Of a stretch of DNA of 64,000 nucleotides, positions 55,810 to 61,955 are shown piece by piece; the first letter of the stretch is position 1, and every line of letters starts with the position of its first letter. The notes under the pieces were generated by a model, which ran no database searches, was not told the origin of the DNA, and saw only the letters and a list, made by a program, of their open reading frames with translations. The translations under genes were made by a program, and so were the position numbers. Source of the DNA: a virus; the IMG/VR virus record IMGVR_UViG_3300030104_005504, positions 1 to 64,000 of that record; one strand, 5' to 3'.

Positions 55810-55842
55810 AATATAAATAATAACTTACTAAAATATAATAAT

Positions 55843-56061
55843 ATGACTTTAAAAAGATTTGTAATAAGAAAGTCCTTAATAGGCAAGAACGAAGTAATAA
55901 CGTTTACTAACAAGAAAGGTGAAGTAGTAAAGTATAATCATGACGATGTGTATAACGCTCACAAAGATAGATTTGAAGCAATGAACTGTTTCGCTAAGTA
56001 TAAAAGTTATACTAATACTAATGCTATGCCAGCATTCTGCCGAGATATGAAGATTCAGTAG
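55843..56061 (+). CDS. Small early protein, paralogue of 56546-56776
   Basis: A 72-aa protein. 'KRFVIRKSLIGKNEVITF', 'YNHDDVYNAHKDRFEAMNCF' and 'AKYKSYTNTN' line up with the second early protein (KRFVVRQSLVGKNATINV..., YNHDKVFAIMKDKLEAMACW, AKYKSYTSSG). First gene of the early block, after element copy 2. Small early phage proteins are often host-takeover factors; the target here is unknown. Confidence 0.6.
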   Translation: MTLKRFVIRKSLIGKNEVITFTNKKGEVVKYNHDDVYNAHKDRFEAMNCFAKYKSYTNTNAMPAFCRDMKIQ

Positions 56062-56223
56062 TATCTCGCACACTAAAAACAGTGACAATTGCCTATTACT
56101 CTTATAAGTATAATTAGCTAATGTCACACTTTTAAAAATAATAAGTAATTGTGGAGTGAGAGAAGTGGCGGAGTAACTGTAACTAATTTTAATAATGTAA
56201 ACAAAACTACTACTTTTACAAAC

Positions 56224-56250
56224 TAAATACGAATAAGAAAAGATAATATA
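56224..56250 (+). promoter_or_regulatory. Early element copy 3
   Basis: TAAATACGA, nine spacer bases, GATAATATA, preceded by ACAAAC. It lies about 21 nt before a short ORF start at 56272. Confidence 0.6.
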
Positions 56251-56271
56251 AACGTAACTAAAATATAACAA

Positions 56272-56346
56272 ATGGAATTTATAATACTAGTAACAATAGC
56301 AATAATAGTAAAAACCGCTGAGAAATTAGCTAAAATTGAAGAATGA
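56272..56346 (+). CDS. 24-aa membrane microprotein
   Basis: A tiny ORF downstream of element copy 3. It starts MEFIILVTIAIIVKTAEK, a single hydrophobic helix with a charged tail. Its TGA overlaps the next ATG by one base. It could be a membrane peptide, but its size makes this uncertain. Confidence 0.4.
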   Translation: MEFIILVTIAIIVKTAEKLAKIEE

Positions 56347-56474
56347 TGATAGATTTGAAAACATTAAGTAAAGAACAATTAGAATTAGTACTTCATAATA
56401 TGAGAATATATGGAGTAAGCAACGAGAAGCGTCAAAATGTTATTGACGAGTTAAACTCTCGAAATGAAGAATAA
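56346..56474 (+). CDS. 42-aa hypothetical protein
   Basis: A short helical protein ('LKTLSKEQLELVLHNMRIYG', 'SNEKRQNVIDELNSRNEE'), coupled to the previous microprotein. The pattern (helix-turn-helix-like, then acidic end) could mark a small DNA- or protein-binding early protein. Function unknown. Confidence 0.5.
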   Translation: MIDLKTLSKEQLELVLHNMRIYGVSNEKRQNVIDELNSRNEE

Positions 56475-56492
56475 TTGTGAGTCGTCACAATA

Positions 56493-56519
56493 TAAATACG
56501 AACAAGTGTAGATAATATA
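56493..56519 (+). promoter_or_regulatory. Early element copy 4
   Basis: TAAATACGA, nine spacer bases, GATAATATA, preceded by ACAATA. It lies 26 nt before the ATG at 56546. Confidence 0.6.
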
Positions 56520-56545
56520 AATATAACTAAATAAAATATATAATT

Positions 56546-56776
56546 ATGACTAATGTAATAGAATCAAAGAGATTTGTAGTAAGACAATCTCTAGTCGGAA
56601 AAAATGCGACTATAAATGTAACTTTTAAAAATGGTAAAACTGCGACTTATAATCACGATAAAGTGTTCGCAATAATGAAAGATAAGCTAGAAGCAATGGC
56701 TTGTTGGGCGAAGTACAAGTCGTACACATCAAGTGGTAATTTACCAATGTCGGTAAGAAATGAAGACATTGCCTAA
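56546..56776 (+). CDS. Small early protein, paralogue of 55843-56061
   Basis: A 76-aa protein aligning with the first early protein along most of its length ('RFVVRQSLVGKNATINVTF', 'YNHDKVF', 'KLEAMACWAKYKSYTSSGN'). Two diverged copies in the early block suggest an ongoing arms race with a host target. Function unknown. Confidence 0.6.
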   Translation: MTNVIESKRFVVRQSLVGKNATINVTFKNGKTATYNHDKVFAIMKDKLEAMACWAKYKSYTSSGNLPMSVRNEDIA

Positions 56777-56798
56777 TGCGAAAGTTTAATCATGAAGT

Positions 56799-56953
56799 GG
56801 TGTTTAAGAGTTTATTAAACACCATTTATATCGCCAGCGGAATTGTGCTATTGATATTAATGATTAGTAATATGTAAATCATACAAAACCACTAATGAAG
56901 TGCTGATTAGTTAGTGGTGATTTAAAGTCGTAGTTGACTACGTTTAGCGACTT
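56799..56953 (+). other. Cluster of strong hairpins in a gene-free stretch
   Basis: Between 56777 and 57140 there is no convincing gene. Three stems are visible: GGTGTTTAA/TTAAACACC (56799-56807 and 56815-56823), ACCACTAA/TTAGTGGT (56888-56895 and 56911-56918) and CGTAG/CTACG nested in AAGTCG/CGACTT (56925-56953). The first could be a terminator for the early protein gene but lacks a T-run. The rest may belong to a processed RNA that also includes the tRNA-like elements. Confidence 0.5.
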
Positions 56954-56972
56954 ATAAAAAATGCGAACGAGT

Positions 56973-57058
56973 AAGTAGTGAAGGCGGCTGTAGTCCTCTG
57001 TGAAAAACCAGTTAACTCCGAGTGATGACAATCAAGTGGTTCGAGTCCACAACTACTA
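56973..57058 (+). ncRNA. tRNA-like RNA 1 (acceptor and T arm, no clear anticodon arm)
   Basis: The 3' part is tRNA-like: T loop TTCGAGT in a GTGG/CCAC stem, and an acceptor helix AGTAGT/ACTACT. The interior is about 55 nt and does not form a convincing D plus anticodon cloverleaf. A weak CTG/CAG hairpin around TGAAAAAC and a GTTA/TGAC stem are the best alternatives. I cannot assign an anticodon. It may be a degenerate tRNA or a tRNA mimic like the T4 stable RNAs. Confidence 0.4.
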
Positions 57059-57061
57059 CAA

Positions 57062-57138
57062 GGTAATTATGGTAAAGCGATACTGATAGCGACCGAATGC
57101 GCAGAAAAGCTTAGTGAGTTCGATTCTCACTATTACCA
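57062..57138 (+). ncRNA. tRNA-like RNA 2 (acceptor and T arm, no clear anticodon arm)
   Basis: A 77-nt element with acceptor GGTAAT/ATTACC and a perfect T arm (GTGAG-TTCGATT-CTCAC). A D-like stem GGTA/TACT is possible, but no 5-bp anticodon stem with a U33 loop is found. The interior may fold as AAGC/GCTT around a GCG/CGC hairpin. It follows tRNA-like RNA 1 by 3 nt. Confidence 0.4.
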
Positions 57139-57140
57139 CT

Positions 57141-57410
57141 ATGAATATAGAGATAATAATGAGTAATACTTACGGAGTATTAACAAACAAGTGTTCCGTA
57201 GAAGATATTCTTAACCAATATGAAGGTGAAGATGCAATGTTTTATGGTAATCCATACGATATGGAATGTACTGATATTGATGAAGTAATAAACTTCTACG
57301 AGAATACTGAAGAATATGAAAAGTGTAGCGAATTGTTAAGTGTTAAAAATGACATTATAGCAGAAAAATTAACTAAAAAATTGATAAGAAAATGCCTTAT
57401 AGAGAATTAA
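57141..57410 (+). CDS. Small early acidic protein
   Basis: An 89-aa protein, rich in Glu, Asn and Cys ('NKCSVEDILNQYEGEDAMFY', 'IDEVINFYENTEEYEKCSEL'). I place the start at 57141, after the tRNA-like element, rather than at an upstream in-frame ATG (57114) that lies inside its T arm. A start at 57159 (MSNTYG) is also possible. Function unknown. Confidence 0.55.
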   Translation: MNIEIIMSNTYGVLTNKCSVEDILNQYEGEDAMFYGNPYDMECTDIDEVINFYENTEEYEKCSELLSVKNDIIAEKLTKKLIRKCLIEN

Positions 57411-57493
57411 CAAACGAAGAGTACAATCAAGAACAGCATGATTATTATGCTAGTTACTTGGAAGATCAAGTGGAATTCCACATAAATGGTTGA
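57392..57493 (+). CDS. 33-aa hypothetical protein
   Basis: A short ORF ('MPYRELTNEEYNQEQHDYYA') that overlaps the previous gene by 19 nt and ends just inside the tRNA-Arg 5' end. It is acidic and aromatic. Weak support. Confidence 0.35.
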   Translation: MPYRELTNEEYNQEQHDYYASYLEDQVEFHING

Positions 57494-57561
57494 GTAGCTT
57501 AACTGGATAAAGCAACAGCCTTCTAAGCTGTAGAGTGTAGGTTCGAATCCTACCTCAATCA
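57488..57561 (+). tRNA. tRNA-Arg (anticodon UCU)
   Basis: A full cloverleaf: acceptor GGTTGAG/CTCAATC (one G-U pair), D arm GCTT...AGCA, anticodon stem ACAGC/GCTGT with loop CTTCTAA (anticodon TCT), and T arm GTAGG-TTCGAAT-CCTAC. CCA is not encoded. It would read AGA codons, which are frequent in this AT-rich phage. Confidence 0.92.
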
Positions 57562-57566
57562 CAATG

Positions 57567-57593
57567 TAAATACGATTAGTGTAAGATAATATA
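57567..57593 (+). promoter_or_regulatory. Early element copy 5
   Basis: TAAATACGA, nine spacer bases, GATAATATA, 5 nt after the tRNA and only 3 nt before the ATG at 57597. Confidence 0.65.
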
Positions 57594-57596
57594 ATT

Positions 57597-57719
57597 ATGA
57601 AAATACGACGAAAAGACATAAAAACTAGAGACCCTTATTGGAAATTAGCGTCCTTCAAACGTGTTCATAAGAGTAAAAAGACTTATACTAGAAAGAAAAA
57701 ACATAAGAATAATGAGTAA
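57597..57719 (+). CDS. 40-aa very basic protein
   Basis: A short Lys/Arg-rich ORF starting MKIRRKDIKTRDPYWKLASF and ending with a Lys/His-rich tail. It directly follows element copy 5. Its end overlaps the next gene start by 8 nt. Probably a nucleic-acid-binding early protein. Confidence 0.5.
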   Translation: MKIRRKDIKTRDPYWKLASFKRVHKSKKTYTRKKKHKNNE

Positions 57720-57891
57720 ATTAACAACAGTAACAGTGTTAGACTTCATAAAAGGTGAAGTTCACCAATATGATATTGACAAATGGAACATAGATAAGTA
57801 TTCTATAGAAGATTTTCTATACAATAACGACCATAATGTGAGTAATTGTCAGTGGATGGTACACGAAGATGCTACAATATATGTAAAATAA
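57712..57891 (+). CDS. 59-aa early protein
   Basis: An acidic small protein ('MSKLTTVTVLDFIKGEVHQY', 'NIDKYSIEDFLYNNDHNVSN'). The ATG at 57712 is preferred over the longer frame opening at 57661, because the basic ORF overlaps that part and the protein text begins cleanly here. Function unknown. Confidence 0.5.
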   Translation: MSKLTTVTVLDFIKGEVHQYDIDKWNIDKYSIEDFLYNNDHNVSNCQWMVHEDATIYVK

Positions 57892-57892
57892 T

Positions 57893-58483
57893 ATGAAAAA
57901 AGTAAGAACAATGCAAGAAGCATACCGAGTATTTGAATTACTTGGTATCAAAGAAGTCACTAAACCGTGGCAAAAACGTAAAGGTACTGAAGTATGGGAG
58001 TTACCATTTAAAACTATGTACTATAATGGTAGTACAGAAATCAATAGATTTACTATTTATAAGAACGGTTATGTTCGTAAAATGATAGTTTATGGTGAAA
58101 ATAACGCTAGTAAAAGCTGTTATCAACTAAATAGAGTGCGTAAAGTAGCTAGTTTTATTAAAGATTACAAGTGGTGTGATGAGAGAAATGACTCATTTTG
58201 GACTGGTAAATACCGTAAAGTATACAACAACGAGCGAATTATGATAGATACTCATAGAGATCGAGTAGTATATTTATGTAATTACATACTAAAAAACTAC
58301 TATAGGAACAGTAAGTGTGGTTTAGTTGGCGAATATACTATGAAAAGAGTATCAGAAGTACATGGTGAATGGTGGAGAAACGAAAGAAAACATGACCAAT
58401 TACCATTTAAATGTGAATCAGAGACTTTCACTAAAGATGAAGTCAAAGTAATAATCAACGGACACCGTTATAATTTAAGTTAA
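57893..58483 (+). CDS. 196-aa early protein
   Basis: An aromatic and basic alpha/beta protein ('MQEAYRVFELLGIKEVTKPW', 'TSEINRFTIYKNGYVRKMIV'-like strands, 'GEYTMKRVSEVHGEWWRN'). It begins one base after the previous stop. It contains single cysteines but no recognisable motif. Function unknown. Confidence 0.55.
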   Translation: MKKVRTMQEAYRVFELLGIKEVTKPWQKRKGTEVWELPFKTMYYNGSTEINRFTIYKNGYVRKMIVYGENNASKSCYQLNRVRKVASFIKDYKWCDERNDSFWTGKYRKVYNNERIMIDTHRDRVVYLCNYILKNYYRNSKCGLVGEYTMKRVSEVHGEWWRNERKHDQLPFKCESETFTKDEVKVIINGHRYNLS

Positions 58484-58486
58484 AAT

Positions 58487-58624
58487 ATGTATAAAGTAAT
58501 AGGAATTTATAAAGGTAATGAAGAAGTATTGGAAAAACAAGTAGAAACCAAACAAGAAGCTAATCGATTAACACAAGAATATCAAATGTCGTTTGGTAGA
58601 GAATGGATAATTTATAATAAATAA
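58487..58624 (+). CDS. 45-aa hypothetical protein
   Basis: A short ORF between two genes ('MYKVIGIYKGNEEVLEKQVE', 'RLTQEYQMSFGREWIIYNK'). It has a beta-alpha-beta layout and tight packing. Function unknown. Confidence 0.45.
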   Translation: MYKVIGIYKGNEEVLEKQVETKQEANRLTQEYQMSFGREWIIYNK

Positions 58625-58630
58625 TAAGAT

Positions 58631-58882
58631 ATGATAGAGAAATTAAAAGACTTAGAACAAGAAGCAATGGACGAGTTAACGCCTGAAGATTACATGGCGA
58701 TAACCTCTAATGTAATGGACGACTATGAGCGACCAATATACCAAAGTGGATATATAGATGGCTTACAAACCGCTATAAGATTACTTAGTGAAAATGACTC
58801 AAACATGAGCTACAATATAGAGATTGATGAGATGTTTGGTGAAGATTATGCTACGATTGATGAAGATGAAAACACAAAATAA
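58631..58882 (+). CDS. Acidic early protein
   Basis: An 83-aa, mostly helical, strongly acidic protein ('LKDLEQEAMDELTPEDYMAI', 'LQTAIRLLSENDSNMSYNIE'). Its acidic nature could mimic DNA or bind a basic host factor, but that is speculative. Confidence 0.5.
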   Translation: MIEKLKDLEQEAMDELTPEDYMAITSNVMDDYERPIYQSGYIDGLQTAIRLLSENDSNMSYNIEIDEMFGEDYATIDEDENTK

Positions 58883-58906
58883 ATACGATAACTCGTAGAT
58901 AATATA
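58880..58906 (+). promoter_or_regulatory. Early element copy 6
   Basis: TAAATACGA, nine spacer bases, GATAATATA, overlapping the previous stop and 3 nt before the ATG at 58910. Confidence 0.65.
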
Positions 58907-58909
58907 TAT

Positions 58910-59119
58910 ATGAAATGTAAATGTAATAAAATAATACCAGAAGGCCGCCTGCGATTAGGCTTTAAAGTTTGTGTAGATTGCTCGACTGTTTCAAGATACG
59001 GTTGTGCTCCAGTCATAAACCACAAAACGGGTAATACTATCCAGATAATGTCTAGTGAAGATGCTGCGAAAGTCGCTAAGCTATTCCGCAGGAGAGGCTA
59101 CGGTACAATGCTAAGATAA
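58910..59119 (+). CDS. Zinc-ribbon-like early protein
   Basis: A 69-aa protein. It opens 'MKCKCNKIIPEGRLRLGFKV' and continues with CVDCS, giving two CxC/CxxC pairs spaced like a small zinc ribbon of the DksA/TraR kind. The rest is basic ('KVAKLFRRRGYGTMLR'). It may bind RNA polymerase or DNA. It follows element copy 6. Confidence 0.6.
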   Translation: MKCKCNKIIPEGRLRLGFKVCVDCSTVSRYGCAPVINHKTGNTIQIMSSEDAAKVAKLFRRRGYGTMLR

Positions 59120-59120
59120 T

Positions 59121-59531
59121 ATGAATAAAGAAGAATTAAATAAAGAAATAGAGAAACTAAAGGTTTCACTTGAAGCCCATGAGGAACAAGTAAAAGATTT
59201 AAATCACGATTTAAGAACTGCTACGCAGAGATTAGAAGATATTGATAAGCCAAAGTTAACTCCAAAACAATTTGATGAGTTGCATAAAGTTATAGAAACT
59301 AGCGTGGAAAACTTCGATTTTAACCAAGCTGATAACTATAATGTAGAAATGGCAATGGAATATGATAATAAAGTGGTATTAGAGCACATAGAATTTGAAT
59401 GCCATGCTGATTTATACGAGCAAATCATAAGAGATGTTGAAAGTTTATTTGGCGTAGCTGATGAAAGTGACGACGACAAAAATACACGCTATTGGGATAG
59501 CGATGGAAATGTTGCCTCGCCAAGCGAATAA
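59121..59531 (+). CDS. Coiled-coil early protein with acidic tail
   Basis: A 136-aa protein. The first half is a coiled coil ('NKEIEKLKVSLEAHEEQVKD'), the second half is acidic ('EHIEFECHADLYEQIIRDVE', 'ADESDDDKNTRYWDSDGN'). Starts 1 nt after the zinc-ribbon gene stop. Function unknown. Confidence 0.5.
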   Translation: MNKEELNKEIEKLKVSLEAHEEQVKDLNHDLRTATQRLEDIDKPKLTPKQFDELHKVIETSVENFDFNQADNYNVEMAMEYDNKVVLEHIEFECHADLYEQIIRDVESLFGVADESDDDKNTRYWDSDGNVASPSE

Positions 59532-59543
59532 TCAGTTATAAAC

Positions 59544-60009
59544 GAGCGTGGGTTGTAATCACCTGAACAAAATAATGCGCTCAAACGCGAGGGAATAAAG
59601 TCGAAAATGTGACTTGTCCTAGGAAAAAAAGACTTCCCTCGCACGTCTCCAGAGATAATAACCTTTACGTGGTTGGAGATATAAGTAGGAAGTGTTTAGA
59701 TACAACTGAAACTAATAATTATCAAGTGATCTGACTATATCTATGTATAAAGATGAGGTTGGTCACCGTGAACTAGGTGGTTCAATGTAGGATAAAGCGA
59801 TTAAAACAAACTCTAAGGTTCGCGATGGAATAGTAGGCGAAGTCATGCTATAGAAGTCGAAGGGATAAGGTTTTATAGAACCACTCCTACGGTTCACAAC
59901 AGCTTGAACTGGGCGATGTCCGCAAAGAGGGGATGACGTGAGCAATCACAAGTATTACCCGCTGGGTCGTTACCTGACGAGGTGGGAGGTTCGATCCCTC
60001 CCCAAGCTG
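59544..60009 (+). ncRNA. Large structured RNA region ending in a tRNA-like 3' end
   Basis: About 470 nt with no convincing gene but many strong stems: GAGCG/CGCTC (59544-59548 and 59578-59582); a perfect 9-bp stem GCGAGGGAA/TTCCCTCGC (59587-59595 and 59634-59642) with an inner AAGTC/GACTT hairpin; TCTCCA/TGGAGA (59646-59651 and 59674-59679); a GTGA-GCAA-TCAC tetraloop hairpin near 59938; and a 3' end with a T-arm-like GGAGG-TTCGATC-CCTCC (59985-60001) plus an acceptor-like AGCTTG/CAAGCT helix (59901-59906 and 60003-60008). It could be a group I intron remnant, a tmRNA-like RNA or a novel phage RNA. Confidence 0.5.
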
Positions 60010-60020
60010 CTAACACAAAT

Positions 60021-60047
60021 TAAATACGAATAAAGTAAGATAATATA
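60021..60047 (+). promoter_or_regulatory. Early element copy 7
   Basis: TAAATACGA, nine spacer bases, GATAATATA, right after the structured RNA and 3 nt before the ATG at 60051; preceded by ACAAAT. Confidence 0.65.
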
Positions 60048-60050
60048 TTT

Positions 60051-60281
60051 ATGAAGAATTTATACAACAGACTCAAACCAGATATTCTGGCGAGTATAAA
60101 CGAAGATAAACAAAAGTATCCTTTTACAACTAGAGCATTAAAGCTTAAACTTAAATCTACTTATGATTGGTCAGAGTTGTCAATAGGTAATGTTCATTCA
60201 ATAATTAACCATTCTCATATAAATTTAGTTGATATTTGTCAAACAGATTTATTATTCGGAGTCAGTTTTTTGAAAAAATAA
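60051..60281 (+). CDS. 76-aa early protein
   Basis: A basic protein with 'LYNRLKPDILASINEDKQKY' and 'TTRALKLKLKSTYDWSELSI'. The layout could fit a small winged-helix or DNA-binding protein, but no motif is certain. It follows element copy 7. Confidence 0.5.
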   Translation: MKNLYNRLKPDILASINEDKQKYPFTTRALKLKLKSTYDWSELSIGNVHSIINHSHINLVDICQTDLLFGVSFLKK

Positions 60282-60285
60282 CAAT

Positions 60286-60390
60286 ATGGAGTGGGAAATA
60301 ATAAATAATGGAAATATGTTAAGTATAACAGGAGTAATATTAGCTTATTTGATATTTTTTATAATATCTATAATAGGTGTAAAACAATAA
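60286..60390 (+). CDS. 34-aa transmembrane microprotein
   Basis: A tiny ORF with a 20-residue hydrophobic helix ('LSITGVILAYLIFFIISIIG'). It is packed between its neighbours. A small early membrane peptide is plausible. Confidence 0.45.
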   Translation: MEWEIINNGNMLSITGVILAYLIFFIISIIGVKQ

Positions 60391-60393
60391 AAT

Positions 60394-60813
60394 ATGGCAA
60401 CAAGAGCAACAATAAGTATTGCTAGACGTGAAGAAGGAGTATCGTTTAGCGAAAAACCAAACAAGACAATTGTGGACATCTATCATCACTATGATGGATA
60501 TCCTGAAGGATTAGGTGTGACATTAGCATCTTATCTTGATGATAAAGCAATTACAAATGGATTAGGTAATAGAGATGATTATGATTATTTCAATGGATTG
60601 GGTTGTTTAGCTGCATCACTTATAGCTGAACTAAAAGATGGTCCAGGAAACGTGTATATAGAAGACAAAGATCGACCACATGGTTGGTTAGATTATAAGT
60701 ATTATGTGTGGGGAGATGATAATAAAGGTATATGGATTAGTATATTTGATGGTGACGAATGTATATTTGTAGGAAAACCTAGACATTTATTAAAAAAATA
60801 CTATCAAGGATAA
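60394..60813 (+). CDS. Conserved phage protein (MATRATIS...YHHYDGYPEG family)
   Basis: A 139-aa protein. The start 'MATRATISIARREEGVSF', the central 'VDIYHHYDGYPEGLGVTLAS' and the end 'GDECIFVGKPRHLLKKYY' match a small family often seen in phages and some bacteria ('xTRAxIxx...HxDGYPEG'). Function unknown; the His/Tyr/Asp-rich motif could bind a ligand. Confidence 0.65.
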   Translation: MATRATISIARREEGVSFSEKPNKTIVDIYHHYDGYPEGLGVTLASYLDDKAITNGLGNRDDYDYFNGLGCLAASLIAELKDGPGNVYIEDKDRPHGWLDYKYYVWGDDNKGIWISIFDGDECIFVGKPRHLLKKYYQG

Positions 60814-60820
60814 CACGAAC

Positions 60821-60847
60821 TAAATACGATAACCTATGGATAATATA
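60821..60847 (+). promoter_or_regulatory. Early element copy 8, overlapping a start codon
   Basis: TAAATACGA, nine spacer bases, GATAATATA, preceded by ACGAAC. Here the ATG of the next gene (60836) lies inside the spacer, so the second box is coding. Confidence 0.6.
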
Positions 60848-61123
60848 AAAGATGAAAATTTAAAACGACTAGGTAAATTTATAGCTGAAGAGCTAATTGA
60901 CCTAGCAAGAGAAACTAACAGTGAAGATTGGGTGGAAGAGAATATGCGAGACCACATGATTGGCGAGTTAGCACGTTGTGTCACCCTTCAAAATCTATAC
61001 TTAGATCGCGAAGAGTTCGAAAAATGTGCTATCATGAAAATAAGAATTATGGAATTAAGTGATAGGCTTGACCTACCAATCGACACTGATTTAACAAACT
61101 TAGAAGATGAAGATGAAATATAA
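60836..61123 (+). CDS. 95-aa protein with UVR-like motif
   Basis: A 95-aa acidic helical protein. 'LYLDREEFEKCAIMKIRIME' resembles the UVR helix pair of UvrB/UvrC (pattern xxxxEDYExAaxLRDxIxxL). The gene overlaps the ligase start by 17 nt. The preferred ATG is inside element copy 8. A repair-linked role is a weak inference. Confidence 0.5.
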   Translation: MDNIKDENLKRLGKFIAEELIDLARETNSEDWVEENMRDHMIGELARCVTLQNLYLDREEFEKCAIMKIRIMELSDRLDLPIDTDLTNLEDEDEI

Positions 61124-61955
61124 ACCAATGTTAGCTTACCCAGTAAGCGCAAAACCAATAGACTATAGTAAACCAGTGTTTATGCAACCAAAACTAGATG
61201 GCGTTAGATGCTTAATACAGTATGACAATGGCGTAGTAACTGCGTACTCACGTACAGGTAAAGTGTGGAAAAATATCGACCATATAACCTGGAACTTATA
61301 CAAGTTCTTTGACAAACACCCAAATGTTGTACTTGACGGTGAGTTGTATAATCATGATTTTAGAGATGATTTCGAACAAATCATATCTATGGTCAGAAAA
61401 ACAAAACCAACTGCCGAGGCACGTATTAAATCACGCGAAAACGTACAGTTTCATTGTTACGATATTGTAAATAAAAAGATGAAGTTTAGTACACGTGACA
61501 AATGGTTGTTAGACAACTTAGTAGAAAGCTACTGTGTAAAACATGTAGACACCATATCTATAAACTCTGATAATCAAGCCTCGAGAGAGCATTTGATAAA
61601 TCTTAATGGAGGTTACGAAGGTTCTATTGTAAGATTAGATACACCCTACCAATGTAGGAGGTCTCATAGTCTTAGAAAGTTCAAAGATTTCAGCGATGCT
61701 GAAGCTAATATTGTTGGTTATGAAGAGGGTAAAGGCAAAAGAACCGGCACGCTAGGTAAGTTTATAATGCAAGATGATGATGGAAATCAATTCGGTTGTC
61801 CACCAGGTAAAGGTCATAATTATAAAGATCTTGCACTGATGCTTGCTAATATCCATGAATACATGGGTCAGCGTGCTACCTTTACATATTTTGAGAGAAC
61901 TAAGGCGGGATCGTACCGCCATCCACTATATAAATGTATAAGAAATTATGAATAA
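61107..61955 (+). CDS. ATP-dependent DNA ligase
   Basis: A 282-aa ligase. Catalytic 'QPKLDGVRC' (adenylated Lys29), 'SRTGKVW', 'VVLDGELYNH' (motif III), 'GYEGSIVRL' (motif IV), and 'RKFKDFSDAEANIVGYEEG' (motif V plus OB-fold start) are intact. The small size fits phage ligases. It seals nicks in phage DNA. Next to the repair genes downstream it may serve repair and replication. Confidence 0.92.
   Translation: MKMKYKPMLAYPVSAKPIDYSKPVFMQPKLDGVRCLIQYDNGVVTAYSRTGKVWKNIDHITWNLYKFFDKHPNVVLDGELYNHDFRDDFEQIISMVRKTKPTAEARIKSRENVQFHCYDIVNKKMKFSTRDKWLLDNLVESYCVKHVDTISINSDNQASREHLINLNGGYEGSIVRLDTPYQCRRSHSLRKFKDFSDAEANIVGYEEGKGKRTGTLGKFIMQDDDGNQFGCPPGKGHNYKDLALMLANIHEYMGQRATFTYFERTKAGSYRHPLYKCIRNYE

Larger units (their letters stand above)
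55411..55842. other. Divergent intergenic region between late (leftward) and early (rightward) genes
   Basis: 432 bp between the first late minus-strand gene and the first early plus-strand gene. It holds AT-rich leader sequence, a C-rich tract (55536-55617), one near-perfect copy of the early element (55662-55688) and one full copy (55783-55809). This is the most likely site for divergent promoters and possibly the replication origin. A 24-codon hydrophobic ORF (ATG near 55714) is possible but unsupported. Confidence 0.6.

Noticed and set aside
55665-56271. Minus-strand ORFs of 82 and 131 codons over the first early genes
   Set aside because: They are Ile/Leu/Tyr-rich frames opposite real plus-strand genes and early elements, typical AT-rich shadows.
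57114-57140. Upstream ATG for the 57141 gene
   Set aside because: It falls inside the T arm of tRNA-like RNA 2; later in-frame starts fit better.
59690-59850. Group I intron core around GACTATATCT
   Set aside because: The string resembles the reverse complement of a group I S element, so it is on the wrong strand relative to the tRNA-like end; pairing for P7 is not convincing.
59763-59945. 60-aa minus-strand ORF in the structured RNA region
   Set aside because: No early element or neighbours on that strand; the strong stems better explain the region.
59544-60009. Structured RNA as a standard tmRNA
   Set aside because: The 3' T-arm fits, but I found no matching 5' tRNA-like half at the far end and no clear tag reading frame; kept as unknown structured RNA.
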